DNA of 64,000 nt from Obelidium mucronatum (lineage: Eukaryota; Chytridiomycota; Chytridiomycetes; Chytridiales; Chytriomycetaceae): the NCBI GenBank assembly GCA_025765595.1, contig JAIVFH010000009.1:1-64000 (forward strand), given 5' to 3'. Both the position numbers and the translations under genes were made by a program. Under the pieces are notes generated by a model. The model saw only the letters and a program-made list of their open reading frames with translations, searched no databases and was not told where the DNA came from. The first letter of the stretch is position 1. Each line of letters starts with the position of its first letter. Positions 18,441 through 29,433 of the stretch are shown here, piece after piece.

Positions 18441-20051
18441 TTATCCCCACAATGACGTCTTCGCACTTGCTTGCGGTCCTGACGGTCTCATAGAATTCTG
18501 ATATGCTCCTGAAATATGAGGCACAGAAGCTGCAAATGCAGGAATCTGCGTTCTCAGTACAGAACTGTTTGGAGTACACACGGATTTAGAAGACTTAAAA
18601 CAGACATATAAATGAAAGAATGAATCAAGTAAACGTACTGAATATCATTCACGTTTTGATCCGAAGACACGGTCATGTCAAGCATAATTGGAATCATTCG
18701 TACATCGGGCATGTAGTCATCGTCCGCACCGGTGCGTGATTTGATTGGACTAATGAGCGATAGACGGGGTGGCTTTGCATCAAAGAATTCGACTGTAAAT
18801 AGGAGAATGTTTTAATATTCAGCAAGAAAACCCTCAGAATGAAACTGTGTCAACTCACACATTGCAATAACCCCAACAGCGTCTTTTTTGACAGTAGCTG
18901 GCTTCAATTCAAAGTAGAATGAAGCTTTATCGTAACTCAGAGCATCATACTCCAATAATTGGCTGCACATTTTTCAAGAAAACAAAGTGTATCAGCTACA
19001 TAAAAATCAGTTTTTGACGAAAAACTCACGTTGTAAAACGATCCACCATCTTCATACAAAGCTTCTTTTTCTTTCCTGTTAGTTCATCTTTAGAAGCCAA
19101 GTGCTTCTTGACGCTTTCTTCCAACTCCAGTACAACATCAATCAATGGCACATTGCTTGCCATTTTGGGAACAAACACGTTCTCGTCATCTGAAAATTCC
19201 ACACTTCTTTCGACATTGGTTACAGAGTTATCGTAGCTAGAAATAGAGTAAACGAGTTTGATTGAGGCTGGTTGCTTTTCCGTTAACACATCTGTTCCAC
19301 CAAATGACGTGATGATATGTCTTACCTGTTACTGGTTTCGTTTCGGATGGCGCATTTTTCTGAAATTCTACATCAAACTGGGCGTGCACCTAGTCGTCAA
19401 GGAAGTAGAGCACCATCTTGATTCAGTCTAGAGTGTTGCCACTTTCGAGAGAGATACATACCGATTTCTCGACGCCATCGTTGAACAAGCGGTACTCCAG
19501 ATTCGAGTAATGCGATACAGAGCTGATATCAAAAGCAACAGCATCCAATCCAGCTTCATGGATTCGAGCCAACTCCCGTTCCTTATTTTATGAAATGAGA
19601 GGAACAACAACAACACACGTACACCCTTACCAAGTAGACGGCCTTCATGGCTTCCAATAGCTTGAATAAATTCATTTCGTCGGTTGAATCCCAATTAATG
19701 AGCGGTTTTAGACTGGCCAACTTTAGGTTGGGTAAACCCTGCAACACCAGTAGATCAGGAGACGCAAGCGGGTCAGCGCCATCGTATATAACATCGCCTT
19801 CATTTACGAGAATATATGTATATATATGTGTATAAAAGAAAATGATTGAAACCCTATTCAAGACTCTTACACTCAAAAGCAGGCTTCCCACACAACGAGG
19901 CGCTAATGGCAAAGATGCAACACTGAGACTGATCAATGCCAAACGAAGGCGATCTAATGTTTGACACTGAATACTTTTCCTCGTGGCGTTGAACGTGGAG
20001 CACTGGATTGCGAAGGAAAGGCGCCAATCGGCGTGGTTGGGCAACAACCAT
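18441..20051 (-). CDS. BRCC45/BRE (BABAM2)-like protein, multi-exon
   Basis: Six or more exons on the minus strand with GT-AG introns of 40-80 nt. The protein starts MVVAQPRRLAPFLRNPV and continues across an intron into GDVIYDGADPLASPDLLVLQ, LASLKPLINWDSTDEMNLFK and LLEAMKAVYLERELARIHEA. This order resembles the first UEV-like half of BRE/BRCC45, the scaffold of the BRISC and BRCA1-A deubiquitinase complexes (SPML-SPF start, a WDIIF strand, PDFIFG, then SLASWN). Later exons hold FDVEFQKNAP, DVVLELEESVKKHL and a second UEV-like half with FYFELKP and VEFFDAKPPRLSL. The assignment is from pattern of motifs, not from a search. The stop position at the C-terminus is tentative. Confidence 0.55.
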
Positions 20052-20404
20052 TTTTATTATTTACTTATTTTTTTTTATTTTATAGATATTTAAATTGTCC
20101 TGCATGGATGTTATCTATTATATTTAACCTTCAAGACTTAAAACTGACAAATGCTGCATTTGCGTTTATTACTTTCAAGTTCACTTCGCTTATGGCTTGA
20201 ATTACAAAATCGAGTGGTATCATCTTTCGTACGACGCAGTAACGTTATTTAGCACAGGAGTATGTAGGTTCGATTTAATGAGTAGAGTTACTTTCTCTCT
20301 CTATGGACTATGGAGACAGCAACGACCATCTGACTATGTCGGCTCAAGCGGCAGTCACGTGGAGCACAAGCCGACAGAATTTTAATACCTCCAAGAAATA
20401 AGAA
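20052..20404. promoter_or_regulatory. Divergent intergenic region
   Basis: About 350 bp separating the oppositely transcribed BRCC45-like and SAM-domain genes; AT-rich next to the former. It should contain both promoters, though no specific element is recognised. A 5' exon coding a signal peptide for the SAM protein could also hide here. Confidence 0.35.
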
Positions 20405-22150
20405 ATGAGCCTTGTCACGTACGAGTACCAGGCCATGTATGTGCTGGGCCACAACTGCGACGCCGTGTCGCTGCAGCGCATCGACCTGCGGCGGGCGGCG
20501 TGCGAGCCGACGCTGTCTTCGGCGCCGCGCGCGTGCGCCAACAGCACTGCGGCGCCGGACTACGCGACGGTCGGCGGCTGCGTGGCGTACGCGGACGTGG
20601 CGCGCGTCGGCGACGGGCTGTGGGACAAGGACAACGCGCGCGTGCAGTTCGCGAGCTTCGAGGATCCCGGCTGCGCAGAGCCGCCTGCGCACATCGCCGA
20701 GTACACCGTCGCCCAGGCTGACTGCATCGACAACGCGCTCGCGCTGCCGCTGCCCGGCGCCGACGGACTCGTCTACGCCGGCGAGCGCTTGACTGCTGAC
20801 TTCCGCTCAGGCGCGCTCTTCCGCACGTACTTCGGCGCAGGCGCCGCCGCGCGCGGCAGCCGCTGCCACTCGCCGCTGAAGACGATCGAGTTTGCGCGCG
20901 AGGGCGTGTGCGCGGCCGGCCAGACTGCCCGCCTGATCAGCGGCTTCGGCCTGTCGTCGCAGACCCTGTTCAACGGCGGCCTGTGCACGGACCCCTCAAA
21001 CATCATCCAGACAATCGCCGCTAATCCCTGCGAGCCATCGAGATCATGCGGAAAGCTGGGCGGCTCGGAGGAAGTCTGCTACCCGTCTGTTCTGGACCCC
21101 ATCGACATTGCCAACAAAACCATCAAGGGCCCATTTGTCACCACCACCCATTTCCTATGGAACAACTGCACCGTTCCAGACTACACTGAAACTTTCACAG
21201 TCGACAGATGCCTGAACAGTGAGGACGGCAATGGCAAGTCCATCTCACAAAATGCAGAAGTTCTCACCAATGGTTCCATCGCACTCCGTCGCTTCAACGG
21301 GAAGGATTGTCTTTCAAGCGCCCTCAATTCGTCCCATGTTTTCACCGAAAATGACACTTGTATGAACTCCATGAGAGTACTTTTGTTTGTTGGTGTTGGC
21401 CCAATCGAACAACCAGCCCCACCCCAATCTCCGACTTTAATCATCACTTCAATCGTCGGCGGAATCGTCGCACTCGGCCTCGTGGTGTTTGGAATCTGGT
21501 TTGCCACACGCGCCAAGTACATGGAACTGAGAAATCAAGCATCCGTAGTCAATCTTGCAAAAGTCGGGAACAGTAATACTGAATCTACTCCTCCAACAAC
21601 AACAACAACAACAACAGCGCTCCACCACTCATCTACCGCCGTTCGAACTTCTCGAGAATCACTTGATCTCGTTGTGTCTCCCGTACAACTTCCAATGATC
21701 AACGTCCTGGAATCGCGGGGGTCAGTGTTGAGCCATCCATCCACGCCAGTCAAGGAAAACCCCCTCTTCCGAAACATGACGATTCTCTCAACGGCCAAAC
21801 AGTGGGAAGCATCGTCATCAACTGCAGGCCGGCTATCTCCACCACCTCGCGCATCAATGGACAAATCGGGTAGTAGCGGAATTGGCGGTGGATCTGCCCG
21901 AATGTCTTTAGACAGGTCATTCATTGACCCACACCAATGGACAGTAAAGCAGGTTGCCGACTGGGTTTCCCAAAATGGGGGCACAACTGGTCCTGTTTAC
22001 GAACAGTTTATCGATGGTCGCGCATTAATGACGTTGGGTGTTGAGGATTTATTTTCAGTGCTCAAGATTGAGGCAGTAGGGCGTAGAGTTCAGTTTACTC
22101 TTGCGCTGGAATCTCTGAAGGCGCCTCCGCCTTCTTATATAGATGAGTAA
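20405..22150 (+). CDS. Single-pass membrane protein with intracellular SAM domain
   Basis: A 581-residue protein. Residues 1-335 are a Cys-rich presumed extracellular part with many N-glycosylation sequons (NST, NCT, NSS, NDT). Residues about 343-365 form one transmembrane helix (IITSIVGGIVALGLVVFGIWF) followed by a basic stop-transfer sequence. The cytoplasmic region is Ser/Thr/Pro-rich with a Thr run, and the last 70 residues are a SAM domain (WTVKQVADWVSQNG, then FIDGRALMTLGVEDLF). This is a receptor- or adhesin-like architecture. No signal peptide is visible at the chosen Met, so a 5' exon may be missing. The first 600 bp are very GC-rich and the rest is not. The terminal APPPSYIDE is a PPxY-like WW ligand (inference). 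Confidence 0.75.
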   Translation: MSLVTYEYQAMYVLGHNCDAVSLQRIDLRRAACEPTLSSAPRACANSTAAPDYATVGGCVAYADVARVGDGLWDKDNARVQFASFEDPGCAEPPAHIAEYTVAQADCIDNALALPLPGADGLVYAGERLTADFRSGALFRTYFGAGAAARGSRCHSPLKTIEFAREGVCAAGQTARLISGFGLSSQTLFNGGLCTDPSNIIQTIAANPCEPSRSCGKLGGSEEVCYPSVLDPIDIANKTIKGPFVTTTHFLWNNCTVPDYTETFTVDRCLNSEDGNGKSISQNAEVLTNGSIALRRFNGKDCLSSALNSSHVFTENDTCMNSMRVLLFVGVGPIEQPAPPQSPTLIITSIVGGIVALGLVVFGIWFATRAKYMELRNQASVVNLAKVGNSNTESTPPTTTTTTTALHHSSTAVRTSRESLDLVVSPVQLPMINVLESRGSVLSHPSTPVKENPLFRNMTILSTAKQWEASSSTAGRLSPPPRASMDKSGSSGIGGGSARMSLDRSFIDPHQWTVKQVADWVSQNGGTTGPVYEQFIDGRALMTLGVEDLFSVLKIEAVGRRVQFTLALESLKAPPPSYIDE

Positions 22151-22264
22151 AATTTAAAAAAAAAAAAAAACGCTCGCCGTAGTTAGAATCCCTTTTTCGA
22201 AATAAAGAGGCTATGAATCATTTCAAGTTTGACCGCAAAGCACGTATAATTGCCAGTTTAATTC

Positions 22265-25235
22265 TCAAAATGCTGAAACAAATTGCCCTTGGCCAGCAAC
22301 CCCGCCACCAGCTCCGGATCTTGCTTTCACCTTATCCTCTAAAAACCCAATCTCATCCGGAACTCTCCAACCTCTTTCTTTGCATCTCTCCACAAGAGCT
22401 TCAATCAAATCTATGCATTCTCGACCTCCCTCTCTTTGTAGCAGAAGCACTTCTGGATCTTCAGCGACACAAACAAAGAGAGCGACAACACCCATTTCAA
22501 CTGTCACTCCCATTATCGAGAGCATCGCGTATCCAAACAACAGACTGATGAACACAACCAGGAGTGTAATGTCCCAGTCCAAATGATGAATTATCTTTGA
22601 TGTAATGAACGCAATAGAAGCTAGCGTAATAGAGCCCAGTAGTGAAGTACTTGTTGTAATTTGCTCGATACAATCATCATTAATCAGCATATCGAGTCCT
22701 TGAGTCTGAATCAAATTCTAAATAATAAAAAAATAATTCTTAAGTAAAGTAGGCACTCTGAAGCTCTTGGGAAACACAACACGTTCTTACCCAGGTAGTT
22801 TTGGCAGCCTCCAAATACGGTTCATACCTGACTCCAACTCTCACCAGCGAGTACAAATTAAAAAGCTTCAAGACATACTCCAACCATCCAAACAAGGCGT
22901 TAATAATCGCCTTCACCCAGACGCTATTACTATTCTTTGCCTTCTTGTAAAAGTAATGCCCCGTCTTGAGCCCCGCCAATAAAAGACTGCTGAAACAAAT
23001 CGTTCCCAGAGAATAGGTACTTGCGTGAATCGAAGACTGCAGAATCACACTCCGTCTCTTCACTCCTTCGCGTCGTTCCAGAACAGGGAAGTAATACCAA
23101 CTTCCCAAACTGCCCGCAACACTGACCCCCAAGATCCCCTTCCACACCTCAAAACTCCAAAAGAATCCCAATACAAGAAGAACAATCAAGACCGTGAGCA
23201 GGTTTGGATCGGCAATGGTGTTTGGTGAATACAGATCCAAATAGGCACATGCAAATAGGAAGCACCATCCTGCATTCCAAAGAAAAAGTACAGCAGCAAG
23301 CAAGAACGCCCCAGGATTTCTTTTTAGATGCCGCACAGTGACAGACAGAAGAATAGATGCAAACTTGATCCGTTTCCAAATAAACACGTAAAAGACGCAT
23401 TTAAAGAGAAAGTAAACCAAAAGGATCACAGCGACTGGGATGTTTAGAATTATGAAGTTGATGACCTGAAAGAACAGTTCAAATTCTTTTTACGCTTCAA
23501 ATTCGGAGGAAAACTCACCATAAGCACCAGCAAATTGAACAGCGTCCCAAAGATTGAAAATATAATCATTCCCTCCCCAAAAAGAACCAACACACTCATC
23601 CAAACCATCGCCATTCCAACTCCAGCCCCAACAATCACTACAAAAGTCGCCGCCAACTTCACCCCACTCTGCGCAACGCGGTCCCTGAAACTCGAAAAAT
23701 AAGCTTGAATCCCACTCGCAATAGAAAAGGGCCCCGCAGAAACAACATCACGACAAAACTGGGTCGCTAATCCTTGAAACAAACAGTTTTGCAAGTTGAA
23801 TCCATTTCCTGCACTCAAATCCCCAATAGTGTGAACCAAACAAGACGATGAAAACGTTTTCCCCAGGTCGCCATGGTTTTTGAGCAGGTTTGTGATTTGA
23901 GTTTCCACCAACGTAAAAATCTGGTCTCCAACACCGCCAATTGTTTTCGAGAGCCCCAGCTCAAGACAACGGGAAGCCACCCCAAGAGCATTCGTTGTTC
24001 CATTCAAAAACGGTGTGAGACATGTATTGATCGCCTGTGTTTGAAGACTCTGGTCGACTTTAGGAAATAACGCATTGAGCGAAGTCGTCAAGCAGCCTTG
24101 CACGGATTTTGAAAGCCCCCCTTGAAGAGCAGATTTATCCATTGCTGGCGAAAGGCACGAAGAAGTGAGGGACGTAATGGTGGCCGTAGGCACGTTCAAC
24201 TTTTCCAATGCTGACGTTACACATTGCTGTGTTTGGGTTGGATTCGATTGTACACACTTTGAAAATATCTTTGCTGTGTCGAGTGTAGTTGAATTTCCTA
24301 GAATTGAGGCGATGGCTGAATCTGCACACGCGTTTATTGTGCCTTTTTTGTTGTTATTTAAAGAGTTTGTTTAGACTGTGGCTTGATTTTCAAAAATAAA
24401 AAAAAAATTAAAAAAAAAAAAGAGTCCTTACCTGCAGATGGAGCTTTAGGATCCAAAGAAAGCACAGGATCTACGCAAGTTTCCAAAACATTCTTCCATT
24501 GACTCCCTGTTGCTCCCAAAGCTGCTGACCCGCCAAAGAATGCTTCAAATCCATACTGCAAACACAGCTTCGGTGCAGTGGGTACTTTCCCAGCCATAAA
24601 CATGGAACAAAGCGTGAATGCATTCTGAATTGCTGGTGGCAGTGTTGGAAAGTTTGACGGAATCGAGAGTCCTTTTGGGAGATTGGGAATGGTAATTTGG
24701 GGTGACCTTTTTGTGAGAGCCCCCGAAGACGAGGAAGAGTTTGTAAGACCGGCCAAAGAATTGATTGAAAAGGAGAGACACTGGAGTTGATTTACGTTTA
24801 GTTCCGTAGACAGAATACACACCAACACAAACCTGACTCCTTGCTGTCGCTAAGTCTCCAGTAACAATGTAGTGAACACAACCAGAGTAAATATCTGCCC
24901 CTAATGTTGCTTTCGGGAGTGACGAATCAAGTGCGTTTCCTGGCTGATGAGGTTGTCAGAGGCAGATCAAACAAGATAGAGAGCATGCAACTCACCACAA
25001 GGTCGCAATATGAATTTGGATTCGTCACCAGTCTTGCTCCTCTCGCTCCAAAGAATGCAACAAAGGCCATCAGTGCAGCAAAGGGAACGATCCAGAACAC
25101 ATCGTTGCATTTGCCTCTGTTTTTAGAGTTTGTCAAGACAGGATAATTCTTGATTGAAGCATTTGTTGACGCAGTCGAAAGTAGAGATGTTGAAGAGTCA
25201 ACGGGGCGTAGCGGGATTGTTTCTTGTTTGGACAT
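22265..25235 (-). CDS. Choline-transporter-like protein (SLC44/CTL, PNS1 type) with large Cys-rich loop
   Basis: Multi-exon membrane protein. Exon 1 has a cytosolic tail, then KCNDVFWIVPFAALMAFVAF, which is the conserved start of helix 1 in CTL proteins (RxCTD-like). A very long extracellular loop of about 400 residues follows (24,000-24,990), rich in regularly spaced Cys and Ser/Thr. After it come the core helices: KLAATFVVIVGAGVGMAMVW, NFIILNIPVAVILLVYFLF, the GSWYYF motif, then LGTICFSSLLLAGLK and a C-terminal exon with two more helices and a basic tail. Function by family: choline or related substrate transport at the plasma membrane. Introns lie near 22715-22790, 23466-23518, 24330-24432 and 24830-24990. 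The start is only 21 bp downstream of the NAA30 stop. Confidence 0.8.
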
Positions 25236-25256
25236 GCTTTATTTTTTATTATTTTT

Positions 25257-25963
25257 TTACTTCAACACCAGCTTCAGTCGATACGCATCGTTTCCGTTCA
25301 AGTAGTAACGCGCCATTCTTTTGTCACGTATAAACCCAAGGTTTTCATAGAGAGACTGGGCGCCCTTGTTGGTGATTTCAGTTTCAAGGACAACCTATGT
25401 AAAAAGAGACGAAAGAAGGAACGTGAACGTGAGATTCCTATGATAAAAAATATATTGCATTGCTAGCAGTGATTCAAGATTGTAATAAACCTCATCGGCA
25501 TCCTCTTCAATCATTGCCTTAATGGCTCTTTGGATCAGACTGCTTCCAATCCCCCGCTTTCGATAGTCCTTTTTGACGGCAAGCATCGCCAGATATCCTC
25601 TTTTGCGGTTGTTCCGATGCAGATCTAGCTTGCATACGATAACTCCAACGCACACATTGCCTATCATAGCCTTGCATCAAAACACATGAGCAACATGCAA
25701 AAAAAGGTATATCGACAGCAAGCCATATCGAAAACACACACCAGGAAAGACAGCTGCGGCCATTCAACAAGAAAATATCGATACGTGTAGATTGTGTATG
25801 GTTCTGAGAGGTCGGTTTCAATCAAGTTCATAATCTTGAAGATATGGTCCTCGCTCGAATATTGGATGATTTCCAGGTCATGATTTGAATTCAAGTCTGC
25901 ACTTGACGAGGGTTGAGGTTCGTTCAGAGACATGGTTTCGATAGGCACTTGGATGTCAGTCAT
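25257..25963 (-). CDS. NAA30: NatC catalytic subunit, N-alpha-acetyltransferase 30
   Basis: GNAT-fold acetyltransferase that acetylates N-terminal Met followed by hydrophobic residues, as part of NatC on the ribosome. Exon 1 gives [19 protein letters not shown]. Exon 2 gives [20 protein letters not shown], which contains the acetyl-CoA loop RKRGIGS. The last exon gives [20 protein letters not shown] and ends with [14 protein letters not shown], matching the MAK3/NAA30 family end to end. Introns: about 25395-25488 and 25670-25745. The protein appears complete. The gene is followed after 21 bp by the SLC44-type gene on the same strand. Confidence 0.93.
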
Positions 25964-26138
25964 TTTGACAACAAAAATCGCTATTCAATCTAATATTCTA
26001 GACCTTTTGATTATTGTGTCATTTGGTTTGGGGTTATAGGTTTTCGTTTCCGTTGCTATTTCTTTGAACAAGGGGGTCCATAAACCCACACCATGGATAA
26101 AATGGGAGCAGTCGGAATAATCGACGCCATAAAAAAAA

Positions 26139-26654
26139 ATGGCGGTCAAATTCATCGCTGCATTTCTGAGCATTCTGGTCAGCTATACTCTCGCGTAAGC
26201 TTTCATCAAAATTCTAGTTTTGGCTCCATAAAGAGTTAAAAAACTTGAAATACCCATACCCAGCACACGGTCCACCAAATGCCCAGATGCTTACACTTGT
26301 ACATCGCTGAATCCATCCCAGAATCCTGCCGTCGACTGGACAAAGTTTTGTCAACAAACGCAAAATGGATTAGACTTTTGTCAACTTGGAATCAACAATT
26401 GCGGATGTGTCCTTCATTCGGTCATTAAACAATCTTCAAAGGCTCCTGCTACCAAGTCAAAAACTACAAAAACTACTACTAAACCTGCCACTTCGACGAA
26501 GAAGACTACGAAGAAAACTACAAAGACGACTACCAAAAAGAAGTCTTCATCATCTACGAAAACGCATCATAGTACGCCTACAAAAACCGGTAATTCCACA
26601 ACGGACTCAGTCTCCGGCCTTCAATCTGCTACCGCCACCACGACATTACCTTAA
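26139..26654 (+). CDS. Small secreted Cys-rich protein with Lys/Thr-rich tail
   Basis: Two exons (26139-26194 and 26264-26654). Exon 1 encodes a signal peptide, MAVKFIAAFLSILVSYTLA. After splicing comes a compact cysteine domain of about 60 residues with six Cys (TKCPDAYTCTSL, FCQQ, FCQLGINNCGC), then a long tail of Thr, Lys and Ser (repeats of KTTTK and TKK) and an end rich in Thr with LP. The tail resembles heavily O-glycosylated wall-bound or mucin-like linkers, here unusually basic. No GPI signal is evident. I do not recognise the Cys domain. Divergently arranged with NAA30, about 175 bp apart. Confidence 0.65.
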
Positions 26655-26726
26655 AAGATTTTGTGTACATTGCATCTGATTAACATGTATCATAATAAAT
26701 AGTTTAAGAGACAATTGATTATTGAA

Positions 26727-28106
26727 ATGCAAGTTATGGCAGGAGCTGGGACAGCTCTATTGTCTACACTTGGAGGAGTATTCTACTTCCAACCGCACCG
26801 AGTTATATCGATTCTGGTGAAGCAGTTCCCTCGAGTCATTTGGTGCCTATCGTCTAGCGTGGATAGTGTGAGAGACAGGGAAGGAACCACTCCACCCATC
26901 CGCTCCAGGGCAGCCACTCCAACCCCTCCTGCCTCATCTTCTGCTGGCCAACCGTCAGCATCAGATAACAGCGACAACTCAGGGGTCTCTGCCGGATCAT
27001 CGCTAGCCTGGAAAGAAGTGCAGACAATCTACTCCTCGACTAGTAAAACACTCAAAGAAACTCTGAACTCAACCATCCATACCGTCGGGACGCTCTCACG
27101 CTCGATTACTGCTCGGGTGTCGTCAAATTACGTTAGTGGTGGCGCTCAGAGGGCCACTGCTGTCTCTACACATGATGACACTGTTGATTTGGATGCTTTG
27201 GAGGGAGGGACTCTGGGCGAAGCTGAGGAAGATCGGATATTGCCCATTCCCGGGGTGTCTGAAAAAGTTGCATCTCTTACAATCGACGACGCTCCTTCAG
27301 AGGTGAATTTTGAGCTATCCTTAGTAATGGTATTGAGGCTGAACCGTAACTGCACAGCACACTGCCGAAATCCTCGATATCCTGAAACAACATAATGCAA
27401 AAGCTACATTCTTTATTATTGGTGACTATGTCGACAAGCTGGCGAATGGGCATGAGATTCTGGCGAGGATGGTTGCAGAGGGACACGAACTTGCGAATCA
27501 CACAATGTTTGACCGACCCACGATAGGCCTCACTCCCGAAGTATTTGAACTAGAACTTGTTCAAGTCGACTCAATCCTCGCCCAACACCAACCTAACCCA
27601 TCTGTCAAGTGGTTCCGTCCAGGCAGTGGCGTATTCAGCCAAGAAATGGTCACACTTGCGGAAAGCTATGGTTACAAAACAATTCTTGGATGTCGATTTC
27701 CTGTTGATACTACGTCTCGGGATCCCAGGCTGAATTCTTGGCATGTCTCTTCTGGGATTCATCCAGGAGCGATTGTGGTACTGCATGATTATCGCGAGTG
27801 GATAAAAGAGACCCTCCGGATTCTGTTGCCAAATTTAATACAGGAAAAAGGGTATCGGGTTGTTACAGCTGGCGAGCTGTATCGTTTGGCGTGTGATGGC
27901 GAGGTGGGTGTCTATTCTTTGTCATTTTGGTGCTTACTGACTACTGAGTGAATTAGATGGCGGCAGATGAAGCGTGCTATCATTCCTCCATCGGCCCTAC
28001 AGAATCGCTGGATGAATCTGAAGTTTTAGTGGAGAGTGGCGCAGTATCAGGGGTAGGGTCTATAAGCATGGCTTCAGCAGGTGTAGAGGGGAATCCATGG
28101 AGCTAG
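26727..28106 (+). CDS. NodB-type polysaccharide (chitin) deacetylase, membrane-anchored
   Basis: Three exons: 26727-27302, 27358-27903, 27957-28106. The N-terminus carries a hydrophobic segment (GAGTALLSTLGGVFYF) suited to a signal anchor, then a Ser/Thr/Pro-rich region. The NodB domain follows: motif 1 LTIDDAPS (two Asp present), motif 2 GHELANHTMFDRP, motif 3 WFRPGSGVFS, and motif 5 IVVLHD. In classical CE4 enzymes motif 2 is HxxxH; here the second His position is Asp (HTMFD), which places it in a divergent subgroup and leaves its metal site to be confirmed. Predicted to deacetylate chitin or other N-acetylated glycans at the cell surface. The Ser-rich C-terminal exon is short and unrecognised. 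Confidence 0.82.
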
Positions 28107-28216
28107 GATCATATCGCTTTATCATTGCATTTGCCAAGTTATTTTCAGGGAATAAACAAGTTGCACCGTAAGTTAAAAATCCAGTTGAATATGATATAGA
28201 TTCAGTTTATTCAGAG

Positions 28217-29344
28217 TTATCTGTTTTGAGAGCTTCGTTCGGATCTCCTGTCCATCTCGATAATCACGGATGCTTGCGCTTTCGAGCTTCTTTCGGACCG
28301 TTTTTCCTTTTCCCCATCATTGAGAATTGATTGTTCGGCTGAACTGTCACCTTCCTGAATGGTGCTAAAAGGCACAGTATACATCCCAATAGCTCCTCCT
28401 TGATCAATACTTTTCCTTCCAGAGGGGAGGATCATTGATTGGGACTTTTCAAAGAACATCTTACGTTTCCTTTTCTTCTCTCCACTTTTCCCTCCAGATT
28501 TCGTATTCTTTGCCTCCAACCTTTTTGCTCTCCGATACAATGCAATTTTCATGGCAATAGCAACACAGAATATACCATTCATAAACATGTAAGTGATTCC
28601 ATACGCGAGATTATAGTACTCGTGATTTGCCCCAAGTATACTTGCGACAATCAACGATATTAACGCAAAACACCCCATCAATAGCTGCCCAATACCATAT
28701 TTAGCCAGGATGGGAAACTCACTTTGCTCAGTAACATGCTCGTCTTGCTTCTTCAAGACTTTCAGAAAAACACTGAGGAATATCGCATCTAACGCGAATA
28801 TAAAGAAAGCAACAAGCACACTCGATAGAATTACTGCAATCGCGAGAGGTCTACTCGTGTCGTTACGCGTCCACTGTATTATTTTTGGCACCTGCTGAAT
28901 GAATATCAGGGCTCCCAAAACATTCATCATCCACCGCATTAATCGGATGTAGCTTGACGACAGATATGCTTTCCAGATCGATTCGGATCGCACCCAGATG
29001 AATACAACAAAGCAAAGCTCTGCGACAGAGATACTCATGACCTGAACGATGCTTTCAATCGTATGTATTTCAGGGTCCGGTTCTTGGAGCTTCAAGTAAA
29101 AGAATAAGTGCGACATGATCATGGCGAAGCATCCTACTCCAATGCATGTAGCAGTTTTTTTAGCCCCTCGGGTCCACCGATTGATAAATTCAGGAAATGA
29201 TCGTGTTTGACTTGCTTCGAGACTACTGGAATCAAGTTCAAGGACAAGAAATCCAAAAAATTGAAGAAATGAGACAATAATCATCACAAGCAAGAATGTG
29301 CTAGCTGGGTCTGGCTCGGGGGCGTGCACTTTTTCAGCAACCAT
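28217..29344 (-). CDS. Seven-helix membrane protein, unknown family
   Basis: Single exon, about 375 residues from the Met at 29344 (the frame is open upstream to 29497, but that would overlap the neighbouring gene). Seven hydrophobic segments are spaced as in heptahelical proteins: STFLLVMIIVSFLQFF, TCIGVGCFAMIMSHLFF, ISVAELCFVVFIWV, RWMMNVLGALIFI, AVILSSVLVAFFIFA, GQLLMGCFALISLIV, and TYMFMNGIFCVAIAM. A long basic, Ser-rich C-terminal tail follows, ending SERSSQNR. It could be a receptor-like protein; no family motif was recognised. Confidence 0.7.
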   Translation of the reverse strand: MVAEKVHAPEPDPASTFLLVMIIVSFLQFFGFLVLELDSSSLEASQTRSFPEFINRWTRGAKKTATCIGVGCFAMIMSHLFFYLKLQEPDPEIHTIESIVQVMSISVAELCFVVFIWVRSESIWKAYLSSSYIRLMRWMMNVLGALIFIQQVPKIIQWTRNDTSRPLAIAVILSSVLVAFFIFALDAIFLSVFLKVLKKQDEHVTEQSEFPILAKYGIGQLLMGCFALISLIVASILGANHEYYNLAYGITYMFMNGIFCVAIAMKIALYRRAKRLEAKNTKSGGKSGEKKRKRKMFFEKSQSMILPSGRKSIDQGGAIGMYTVPFSTIQEGDSSAEQSILNDGEKEKRSERSSKAQASVIIEMDRRSERSSQNR

Positions 29345-29433
29345 TTTCAGTGATTTTCTGTCGATCCCTATGATTAGCCAACACGTTTCTCGCAGTTGGT
29401 GAATGGCGAAAAAAAGATACGGTGCGTTTATTT

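Noticed and set aside
20412..20792. Arg-rich frame overlapping the SAM-protein gene
   Set aside because: Shadow frame in GC-rich DNA; the +3 frame gives a protein with a TM helix and SAM domain.
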